Part shown: piece by piece, positions 58,130-64,000 of the stretch
Layout of the letters: each line of letters starts with the position of its first letter
Position numbering within the stretch: position 1 is the first letter of the stretch
DNA from: Streptomyces malaysiensis subsp. samsunensis
GTDB lineage: Bacteria; Actinomycetota; Actinomycetes; Streptomycetales; Streptomycetaceae
Length of the DNA stretch: 64,000 bases
NCBI RefSeq assembly: GCF_024519315.1
Contig: NZ_JANIIC010000055.1
Span: 17,317-81,316 of the forward strand
Direction: 5' to 3'
Position numbers and translations under genes: made by a program
The notes under the pieces: model-generated
Database searches by the model: none
What the model saw: the letters and a program-made list of their open reading frames with translations, nothing else
Told to the model about the DNA's origin: nothing

Positions 58130-58873
58130 CGCCCCGGCACCGATTCGTATCGGGTACTGCCTGTCGTTAACCGGTTCCCTCGCGGACAACGGCCGGTCGG
58201 CCCGTCTGGCCCATGAAATCTGGCGTCAGGACGTCAACAGCCGGGGCGGCCTGCTCGGCCGCCCTGTGGAGTTCGTCCGGTACGACGACGAAGGGAATGC
58301 CGACAACGTTCCCAGGATCTACGAGCGGCTGATCGGCGAGCACGACGTGGATCTCGTCATCGGTGGATACGGCACCAATACGCTGCTGCCGGCCATGCCG
58401 TTGATAGTGGAGCGGGAGCGCTTCTTCGTCGGCTGATGGGCCTCGGCGTCAACTACGAGTACTGGGCGCCGGTGCCCAAAATGATGTTCCCGGGCGTTCA
58501 GGAATTGCTGAACACCTACCAGGAACAGTCCGCCCAAGCTGGCGTCGACCTCCTGGGACACTACATGGCTCCACTCGCCTATGCGCAGATGCAGGTGGTC
58601 GCCCAAGCCGTTGAAGCGACAGACGGTTTCGACGACGCGAGCCTCGCGGCGTACGCACGGGAGGCGACCTTCCCGACCGTCATGGGCGATGTCAGGTTCG
58701 GAGCCAAGGGAGAGTGGTCGGAACCGCGTGTGTTGCAGGTCCAGTTCCAGGGAGTGTCCGGCCATGAGGTCGGTCAATTCCGGAATGGGTCGAGGCAGAT
58801 CGTCGTATTCCCACCGGAATCTTCTTCCGGCAAGCTCATCTTCCCTTACGCGGAAGCTCTCACCGCCGAGTGA
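58130..58873 (+). pseudogene. Broken ABC-type substrate-binding protein (amide/urea type)
   Basis: Piece 1 (58130-58436) reads IRIGYCLSLTGSLADNGRSA, then DVNSRGGLLGRPVEFVRYDDE and PLIVERERFFVG, the N-terminal lobe of a type I periplasmic-binding fold without signal peptide or start codon. It ends at TGA 58436. Piece 2, one frame over, reads MGLGVN and then directly NYEYWAPVPKMMFPGVQELL to the end at 58873. The frame shift falls at about 58433, and roughly 150-190 residues of the middle are missing between GVN and YEYW. About 245 residues remain of an expected 400. Binding can hardly be retained. Confidence 0.78.
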
Positions 58874-58898
58874 CGGAGGCCAATAACAGCCTTTCGAG

Positions 58899-58929
58899 AA
58901 CGGGCCGCCGGAGATTCCGGCGGCCCGTT
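58899..58929 (+). terminator. Strong hairpin terminator
   Basis: AACGGGCCGCCGGA pairs perfectly (14 bp) with its complement at 58916-58929 with a 3-nt loop, 25 nt after the broken binding-protein gene. Confidence 0.85.
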
Positions 58930-59225
58930 CGTCGGCCCGGGGGATTCGTGAAGGGCAAGGTCCGCGAGCACAGCCCCGGCGAGCACGTAGAAGAGAGTGT
59001 TCTCGCCGGCGATAACTCCGGACTCGGGTTGAAGGAGCAGTAGATGTGAATCATCGAGCTGTCGGCCTCGGACAGCCGAGATGCCGCGGATCGTATCCCT
59101 CCCGCGGTCGAGGGGCGTATATGCCGCCTCAACATCAGTTCGGCGCCACATACGCCCCTCGTCGGCGGCGGTGACGCGGTTCCGCGTCATGAGAAGCCGT
59201 CAGGGGAACAGCCGGTCGTCCACCG
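58930..59225. other. Intergenic stretch without a recognised gene
   Basis: About 300 bp, less G+C-rich than average, between the terminator and the end of the minus-strand alpha/beta hydrolase gene. Short frames exist on both strands, but none has a ribosome site or a recognisable product. Confidence 0.4.
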
Positions 59226-60068
59226 TCACTTCGAGAGGAAGTCGCGCAGCGCGGTGTTGACCTCGTCGGCGTGGGTCCAGAGCAAGCCGTGCGGCGCTCC
59301 TTCGACCTCGACGTAGTCGGCCTCGGGGAGCGCCTTGTGGAATCGGCGTCCCGTGGCGTCGATCGGGAGGATGTTGTCCTTCGTTCCGTGCAGGATCAGT
59401 GCGGGCTTGCCGCTCGCGCGGACCGCCTCGACGTCGGCGCGGAAGTCCTCGATCCATGCCGGCACCACAGCGTAAGCAGCCACCGGAGCGCTGCGGATCG
59501 CGACGTTCCAGCTACCGGTCACGACCTCCTCGCTGATACGCGTGCCGAGGTTCTCGTCGAGGTTGTAGAAGTCCGCGTAGAACTGCTTGTACCAGGCGTA
59601 CCGATCCGCCTTCGCGGTCGCGGCGATGCCGTCGAAGACCTCCTGCGGCACCCCGTCGGGGTTGTCGTCGCGGGCCACGAGAAACGGCTCGAGCGAGGCG
59701 AGGAAGGCGAGTTTCGCGACACGCTCATGACCGTAGCGACTCACGTAGCGGGCGAGTTCCCCGGTGCCCATCGAGAAACCGACAAGAACGACATCCTGGA
59801 GGTTGAGGGTCTCAAGGACCGTGTTCAGGTCAGCGGCGAAGGTGTCGTAGTCGTAACCGGAGTTCACCTTCGACGACTGGCCGAAGCCACGACGGTCATA
59901 GGTGATGACCCGATAGCCATGGGCCAACAGCTCGCGCGTCTGACGTTCCCAGCTGTGCCCGTTCAGTGGGTAGCCGTGGATCAGGACGACCGGCTGCCCG
60001 GAACCCTGATCCTCGTAGTAGAGCTCGACCGGCGTACTGTTCTCCGTGCCGACGGTGATGTAACCCAT
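59226..60068 (-). CDS. Alpha/beta hydrolase of the non-haem haloperoxidase type
   Basis: 280 residues. MGYITVGTENSTPVELYYEDQGSG opens the typical cofactor-free haloperoxidase/esterase form. The oxyanion stretch is VVLIHGYPLNGHSWE, the nucleophile Ser is in VLVGFSMGTGE near residue 97, Asp in LILHGTKDNILPID near 229 and His in VEGAPHGLLW near 258. The natural reaction is probably ester hydrolysis. The start is ATG 60068. An in-frame GTG at 60128 would overlap the monooxygenase stop by 4 nt, so coupling to that gene is possible. Confidence 0.88.
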   Translation of the reverse strand: MGYITVGTENSTPVELYYEDQGSGQPVVLIHGYPLNGHSWERQTRELLAHGYRVITYDRRGFGQSSKVNSGYDYDTFAADLNTVLETLNLQDVVLVGFSMGTGELARYVSRYGHERVAKLAFLASLEPFLVARDDNPDGVPQEVFDGIAATAKADRYAWYKQFYADFYNLDENLGTRISEEVVTGSWNVAIRSAPVAAYAVVPAWIEDFRADVEAVRASGKPALILHGTKDNILPIDATGRRFHKALPEADYVEVEGAPHGLLWTHADEVNTALRDFLSK

Positions 60069-60124
60069 GATTTCTTTCCCTTCTGGCCGACGAATAGTGG
60101 TGACAGGCTTGGTCATCGCGTCGC

Positions 60125-61183
60125 TCACGCCGTGGCCGTGGGCTGTTCGGCCAGAAGCTCGCGGATCCGAGGGATGACTTGGGTGCCGTACAGCTCGACC
60201 GAGCGTAGACGTGCGGAGGCTGAAACGGTGCCGGCGGCGGAGTAGATCAAGTCGAACCGGCCCGTGTTCAGTACCCGGATGGCACGAGCAATCTTGGTCG
60301 CGACCGTCTCCACCGAGCCGACATACAGGGACCCGCGGTCCACTTCGGCGTTGAACTCCTCCCGGCGGAGCGGCGGCCAGCCGCGCTGCCCCCCGATCCG
60401 GTCGCGGATCTCCTTGTACCCAGGGTAGAAGAGCTCCTTGGCCTCTTCGTCGGTGGAGGCGACGAAGCCGGGCGAATGCGTCCCGATCGGCTGTGCGGTC
60501 GTGCCGAACTCCTGGCTGGCACGCCGGTACAGATCCACGTAGGGAGCGAACCGGTCGGGGGCGCCGCCGATGATGGCCAGCATGAGCCGGAAGCCATATT
60601 GAGCGGTGCGGAGCACGGACTGCGGTGTCCCGCCAACCCCTACCCAGGTGTTGAGACGTCCCGAATCCGTCTTCGGGTACACGTCCGCATGGTGCAGGGC
60701 GGCGCGAGTGGTGCCTTCCCAGGTGACCGGCCTCTCGTCCAGGAGCCGATGGAAAAGGTCGATCTTCTCCTCGAACAGCACCTCGTAGTCCTTGAGGTCG
60801 TACCCGAACAGGGGGAACGACTCGGTGAAGGAACCGCGTCCGAGGATCACCTCGGCGCGGCCGTTGGAGAGCGCATCGACCGTGGCGAACCGCTGGAACA
60901 CTCGCACCGGGTCGTCCGAGGACAGCACTGTCACGCCCGAGGCGAGCCGGATGCGCTTCGTGGCTGTCGCGATGCCCGCCAGTACTGTCTCAGGGCTGGA
61001 GATCGCGTACTCGGGCCGGTGGTGCTCGCCCAACGCAACAACGTCGATACCGACCTGGTCGGCAAGGACCGCTTCGGTCACCGCGGCGCGGATCGCCTGC
61101 GCGTGCGAGACGATCACGCCCTGGTCGTTTCGGGGCCGGTCTCCGAAGCTGTCGATACCGAACTCGATTTGCGAAACATCCAT
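60125..61183 (-). CDS. Luciferase-like (LLM-class) flavin-dependent monooxygenase
   Basis: 352 residues. The TIM-barrel landmarks are IEFGIDSFGDRP at the start, VGIDVVALGEHHRPEYAISSPETVLAGIATATKRIRLASGVTVLSSDDPVRVFQRFATVDALSNGRAEVILGRG over about 45-115, and VGVGGTPQSVLRTAQYGFRLMLAIIGG near 180. It oxidises an unknown substrate with reduced FMN. The start is ATG 61183 (MDVSQIEF). The frame extends to ATG 61342, but that lies inside a perfect palindrome that is probably the operator. It is likely co-transcribed with the alpha/beta hydrolase. Confidence 0.88.
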   Translation of the reverse strand: MDVSQIEFGIDSFGDRPRNDQGVIVSHAQAIRAAVTEAVLADQVGIDVVALGEHHRPEYAISSPETVLAGIATATKRIRLASGVTVLSSDDPVRVFQRFATVDALSNGRAEVILGRGSFTESFPLFGYDLKDYEVLFEEKIDLFHRLLDERPVTWEGTTRAALHHADVYPKTDSGRLNTWVGVGGTPQSVLRTAQYGFRLMLAIIGGAPDRFAPYVDLYRRASQEFGTTAQPIGTHSPGFVASTDEEAKELFYPGYKEIRDRIGGQRGWPPLRREEFNAEVDRGSLYVGSVETVATKIARAIRVLNTGRFDLIYSAAGTVSASARLRSVELYGTQVIPRIRELLAEQPTATA

Positions 61184-61318
61184 CGTGTTCACTTCGCTCA
61201 ACGCTTTCGTTGCGTCGGGGTGTGGCGGTGCATGGTTCGTGACGACCGGGCGGGACATCCGTCCCGGGTGACCTGCGCGAGTTCCCCGCCGGTCAGGTCC
61301 CGCGCCCACCACCTCCGC

Positions 61319-61375
61319 CGATCTAGTTGACATGTAAACCATGACAGCTCTATGGTTTACATGTCAACTAGATCG
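61319..61375. promoter_or_regulatory. Perfect 24-bp inverted repeat with divergent promoters
   Basis: Bases 61319-61342 are the exact reverse complement of 61352-61375, with a 9-nt centre. Each arm holds TAGTTGACATGTAAACCAT. TTGACA 61327-61332, 18 nt and TATGGT 61351-61356 form a plus-strand promoter, and symmetry gives a minus-strand one. It lies between the monooxygenase (minus) and the broken serine hydrolase (plus). Arms resemble the palindrome at 57303-57321. Confidence 0.75.
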
Positions 61376-61550
61376 TGGCGTGGCGGGTGCAGCTGCACGC
61401 CGCCGGTCGGCCGCGCATCGCCGTCGATGGTGTCTGACCGCGTCGAACGGCCGAACCGACCTCTTCCGCTGACGCGACGCGACCACGGCTTCACACGCCA
61501 GTGGGTCACCCCACGCACCAGGGTGGGAGCCGCGAAATGAAGGGGAAGCA

Positions 61551-62430
61551 GTGGTCTTCAAGCTCGATGTACCAGGCCGCATGGTTCGCGGTGACGTGGA
61601 TGAAGGCTATGGCGCAGTGGCCGACGCCTTCCGCGAGAACTTCGCCGTACGTAACGAGATCGGCGCTGCCTGCGCCGTCACCGTCCGTCAGCTGCTCGCC
61701 CATCAGGCGGGGCTGGCGGTGATCGACCGGCCACTCGGGCTCGGCGACCTGACTGGCTCCCGCACCCTCGCCACGGCTCTTGCCGAGCAGCGTCGGCGTG
61801 GGAGCCGGGTACCCGGCACGGCTACCACGGCCAGTCGTTGGGCTGGTACGAGAGCGAGCTCATAAGCCGGATCGACCCTGGAAAACGTATGTGCAGGCCG
61901 CGGAGATTCCGGCGGCCAACGGCGTCGGCCAGGTGCGGTCGATCGTCAAGCTCTACGGCGAGGTGGCGACCGGCGGCGCCGCCCTGGGTCTCACCGATGC
62001 CACGATGGACGCGTTGCGCGTCGCTGCCCCACCTCCGACGAACGGACTGTTCGACGAGGTGCTACGCGTCGAGACGAGGTTCTCCCTGGGGTACATCAAG
62101 CCGTTCCCGGCGTTCAGGTTCGGCTCCGAATCGGACCGGGCTTCCGGGACGATGGGCCTGGGCGGGTCATTCGCCTTCGCAGACCCGAATACCGGTACGG
62201 GCTTCGCGTACGCGATGAACCGCACTGGCTTCCGGCTTTGGGACGAACCTCGTGAAGTGGCCCTGCGGGAGGCGCTCTTCGCGCGGGTCCTCGGCGAGCG
62301 GCCTCAGCGGCCCGACCCGGCCTCCGGGCTGTTCTGGCCTCTGATTCGCGGAGCACTTGAGAGCCGCAGCGGATCGCCGCCCAGGGCGATCTGGTCTTCA
62401 CCCACGGCATCGTCCACGGCTGGGCCCTGA
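61551..62430 (+). pseudogene. Decayed serine hydrolase (beta-lactamase/EstB family)
   Basis: Pieces of one protein lie in order but in different frames. GTG 61551 opens FRENFAVRNEIGAACAV, which jumps directly to TVRQLLAHQAGLAVIDRPLG, so the segment with the catalytic SXXK is missing. Near 61790 a frame shift moves the HGQSLGWYESELISRIDP stretch into another frame. Near 61880 a second gap leads to AAEIPAANGVGQVRSIVKLY, ETRFSLGYIKPFPAFRFGS and GGSFAFADPNTGTGFAYAMN, the normal C-terminal half. It is inactive, having lost its nucleophile motif and frame, yet sits behind an intact-looking palindromic promoter. Confidence 0.8.
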
Positions 62431-62574
62431 AGCCCGTGGCCAGGCCCTTTCAGCCCTGGCGTGGGCGGAGAGGGGGGAAGCCGTCATCGTTGGCGGCCCC
62501 GCGCACCAGGACGTCCCTTTGGGCCGGTGCAGGGCTGACCTCTCGTGGTCCAGACAGTCGCGTCCCCCGCCAGG

Positions 62575-63042
62575 TCAGTCCGGCTGCTTCTCCATGTGGT
62601 CCAGGACACGCTTGGAGAGCCGGCCGAGTGTGCTGAGCTGGTTCGGGGTCAGGGCATCGATGAAGAGGCGGCGGACGTGCTCGACGTGCTGGGGTGCGGC
62701 CTCTTCGATCGCCTTGTAGCCGGCCGGGGTGGCGACGATGAATGCTCCGCGTCCGTCGTCGGGGCATTCCTCCCTGGCCACGAGCCCGCGTTTCGCCATC
62801 CGCGTGACCTGGTGGGACATTCGGCTCTTCTCCCACTCCACGAGTTTGGCCAGATCCAAGAAGCGCATCCGCCCGCCCCCTCTTTCGGTGAGACTGACGA
62901 GCACGATGTAGTCGGAGGCAGACATTCCGGAGTCGGCCTGGATGCGGCGGGACAGCCGTCCGATGAGCGTCTCCTGCATACGGATGAAGCTGTCCCAGGC
63001 GGCCTTCTCTTCCCGGTTGAGCCAGCGTGGCGGTGCGTCCAT
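62575..63042 (-). CDS. MarR-family transcriptional regulator
   Basis: 155 residues. Winged helix over about 38-105: SDYIVLVSLTERGGGRMRFLDLAKLVEWEKSRMSHQVTRMAKRGLVAREECPDDGRGAFIVATPAG, with dimer helices at both ends. MarR proteins repress until an aromatic, oxidant or electrophile binds. Its own promoter carries a small palindrome. It is the only intact regulator in the last 6 kb, so it is the best candidate for the AGTTGAC-type sites at 57.3, 61.3 and 63.3 kb. Start ATG 63042. Confidence 0.9.
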   Translation of the reverse strand: MDAPPRWLNREEKAAWDSFIRMQETLIGRLSRRIQADSGMSASDYIVLVSLTERGGGRMRFLDLAKLVEWEKSRMSHQVTRMAKRGLVAREECPDDGRGAFIVATPAGYKAIEEAAPQHVEHVRRLFIDALTPNQLSTLGRLSKRVLDHMEKQPD

Positions 63043-63053
63043 GGGGGAAGTCT

Positions 63054-63065
63054 AACGAAATCGTT
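63054..63065 (-). promoter_or_regulatory. Palindrome before the MarR gene
   Basis: AACGA and TCGTT around AA, 12-23 nt upstream of the MarR start, followed on the plus strand by GTTGAC. Possible autoregulatory site. Confidence 0.4.
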
Positions 63066-63221
63066 GACAGCTCATCTACTCGTGGTGGCGGCGATGCGCC
63101 CTCGGCGAGGCCGCGTCCGTCGTCCCCGGGGCGCCTCGGTTCAGGGCCCGCCGCCCTGGTGCGCGAGCCGGGAGGCGCCGGGATCGGTGTCCGTCGGACG
63201 GGTGAAGAACGTGCCGAAGCT

Positions 63222-63305
63222 GTCCGGTTCGGGGTCAAGGGCGAGTGGTGCGAGTCGCGTCTCCCGCAGGTCGAGCTACAGGGAATTGCCGGCCATGAGG
63301 TCGGT
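63222..63305 (+). pseudogene. Relic of a second substrate-binding protein
   Basis: The 28-codon stretch reads VRFGVKGEWCESRLPQVELQ then GIAGHEVG. It aligns with VRFGAKGEWSEPRVLQVQFQ then GVSGHEVG in the broken binding protein at 58690-58775, with about 19 of 28 residues identical by eye. Nothing of the protein is present on either side. It is a fragment of a paralogue or of a duplicated copy. Confidence 0.6.
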
Positions 63306-63343
63306 GCTCGCTCTGCGGTACGAGCGTGCTTGCCGAAGGTTAA

Positions 63344-63357
63344 GTTGATGCGTCAAC
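63344..63357 (+). promoter_or_regulatory. Palindrome before the GNAT gene
   Basis: GTTGATGCGTCAAC, a near-perfect 14-bp palindrome followed by CTGATGG, matches GTAGATGACGCGTCAACCAAATGG-like sequence at 57333 (core TGACGCGTCAAC). It lies 77-90 nt before the GNAT start. Confidence 0.55.
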
Positions 63358-63433
63358 CTGATGGGGTTAGGCTGATGTCCTGGCTGACGGGATTCTGCCG
63401 AGTTGAGCGGGATCAGGCCCAGGAGGAGGACAT

Positions 63434-63742
63434 ATGACGGTCGAAGTGAGCGACGTGCCCGAGGCGAAGCGCTACGAGGCCCGCGTCGATGGAGAGTCCA
63501 AGGTGGCGGGCGTCGCGGAATACATTCGTACGACGGAACTCGTCGCGTTCGTGCACACCGAGGTCGAGGCGGAGTACGAGGGCGCGGGAGTCGGGTCCGC
63601 GCTGGCCCGCACCGCCCTTGACGAGGCACGCGCCGCGAACCTGCGAGTGCTGGCCACCTGTCCCTTCTTCGCGGGCTGGATCAGCCGGCACCAGGAGTAC
63701 CAGGACCTGCTGTACCAGTCCCGCAGCAAGGTCAGTGACTGA
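63434..63742 (+). CDS. Small GNAT-type N-acetyltransferase-like protein
   Basis: 102 residues, the short YidJ-like GNAT form. EYIRTTELVAFVHTEVEAEYEGAGVGSALARTALDEARAANLRVLATCPFFAGWISRH shows the acetyl-CoA pyrophosphate loop (EGAGVGSAL near residue 50) and the CPFFAGWI end typical of this small subgroup. The substrate is unknown. The start is ATG 63434 with AGGAGGA just upstream. A TGAT/G-type palindrome precedes it. Confidence 0.85.
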   Translation: MTVEVSDVPEAKRYEARVDGESKVAGVAEYIRTTELVAFVHTEVEAEYEGAGVGSALARTALDEARAANLRVLATCPFFAGWISRHQEYQDLLYQSRSKVSD

Positions 63743-63773
63743 AGAGCCGAGCACAGCAGTGACGGAGGCAGGT

Positions 63774-64000
63774 ATGAGCGGTGCGACCACGCGGGGCCCT
63801 GCGTTCGGTCTCGGCTCCGACGTGGTCGGCGTGGTCGACCAGGTCGGCGAGGGCGTGACCGCCTTCAGCATCGGTGACGAGGTGCTGGAGCTTCCATCAC
63901 CCCCTCCTATGCGCACATCCTCGCCCTTCCTGATCACGGGACATCCGTTCTCCTGGACTCGAGGGCCAAGCGCCTCGGCGTCCAGGATCCGGGGTCAAGG
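63774..64000 (+). pseudogene. Degraded zinc-binding/quinone oxidoreductase fragment, cut by window end
   Basis: ATG 63774 has a good CGGAGG site, then SGATTRGPAFGLGSDVVGVV and DQVGEGVTAFSIGDEVLE. This is the medium-chain dehydrogenase (GroES-like) core, but about 50 residues that normally precede GSDVVGVV are missing. After DEVLE the frame reads nonsense while another frame continues SYAHILALPDH, the next conserved stretch, so there is also a frame shift near 63890. It may continue beyond the window. Confidence 0.65.

Noticed and set aside
61319..61375. The 24-bp inverted repeat considered as transposon ends or a tiny insertion
   Set aside because: The centre is only 9 bp and there is no target duplication. 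Promoter elements and similarity to the site at 57303 fit an operator better.
1..64000. tRNA, rRNA, riboswitch, toxin-antitoxin, restriction or other defence genes
   Set aside because: None was recognised on either strand; no cloverleaf with TTCGA loop, no restriction or Cas motifs were seen.

Overview
The window is high-GC actinobacterial chromosome, almost certainly from a Streptomyces. Pointers are codons ending nearly always in G or C, frequent GTG and TTG starts, a furA-katG pair, an incomplete 'conservon' (cvnABC), a divergent third EF-Tu (tuf3), an XRE/DUF397/ATP-binding cluster, GAF-ANTAR and DUF485/acetate-symporter pairs, and many secreted glycoside hydrolases with Tat or Sec signals. 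No rRNA, tRNA, CRISPR array, phage or complete insertion sequence was seen.

Layout. 0-2 kb: end of a poly-gamma-glutamate-type operon (probable pgsB end, pgsC, NlpC/P60 hydrolase). 2-7 kb: furA-katG; a sortase substrate with its class F sortase; an ECF sigma factor with a membrane-anchored partner. 7-11 kb: a DUF485/solute:sodium symporter pair facing an OFA-family MFS carrier with its tiny partner protein. 11-15 kb: conservon cvnA-cvnB-cvnC without the usual GTPase gene cvnD. 15.5-28.7 kb: a polysaccharide-use region. Its plus-strand arm holds a secreted GH114 enzyme, a sugar ABC importer without its own ATPase, a PfkB kinase and a GH4 glycosidase. Its minus-strand arm holds secreted GH2, GH76 and GH43 enzymes, and a LysR remnant lies between the arms. 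28.9-32.1 kb: XRE/DUF397/ATP-binding cluster and a DUF574 methyltransferase. 32.2-36.9 kb: a LacI-controlled sugar-kinase operon that is broken, with truncated genes back to back. 36.9-54.7 kb: ordinary housekeeping and transport genes (flavin reductase, HAD, uppP, MFS, TVP38, tuf3, spermidine-synthase-like, DedA, gamma carbonic anhydrase, GAF-ANTAR, glutaredoxin, FUSC, EamA, XRE-cupin, YbaK). 54.7-64 kb: small detoxification-type enzymes (CoA-binding protein, AraC, SDR, isochorismatase-like hydrolase, alpha/beta hydrolase, luciferase-like monooxygenase, MarR, GNAT) mixed with decayed genes.

Working together. The 15.5-28.7 kb genes look like a set that cuts an extracellular galactose-, galactosamine-, mannose- or arabinose-containing polymer, imports the pieces, and hydrolyses and phosphorylates them inside. 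In the last 7 kb, related palindromes built on AGTTGAC or AGTTGAT recur before a cysteine hydrolase, between the luciferase-like monooxygenase and a broken serine hydrolase, and before a GNAT gene. This suggests one local regulon, perhaps under the MarR protein at 62575-63042.

The most notable features are (i) that palindrome family, including a perfect 24-bp inverted repeat with overlapping divergent promoters; (ii) clusters of deletion scars around 32-37 kb and 58-64 kb; (iii) a miniature inverted-repeat element that rewrites the C-terminus of the PfkB kinase; and (iv) repeated tandem duplications of the DNA around stop codons. I found no clearly new multi-gene system such as a defence island. 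All family assignments come from reading the translated sequence without database searches.
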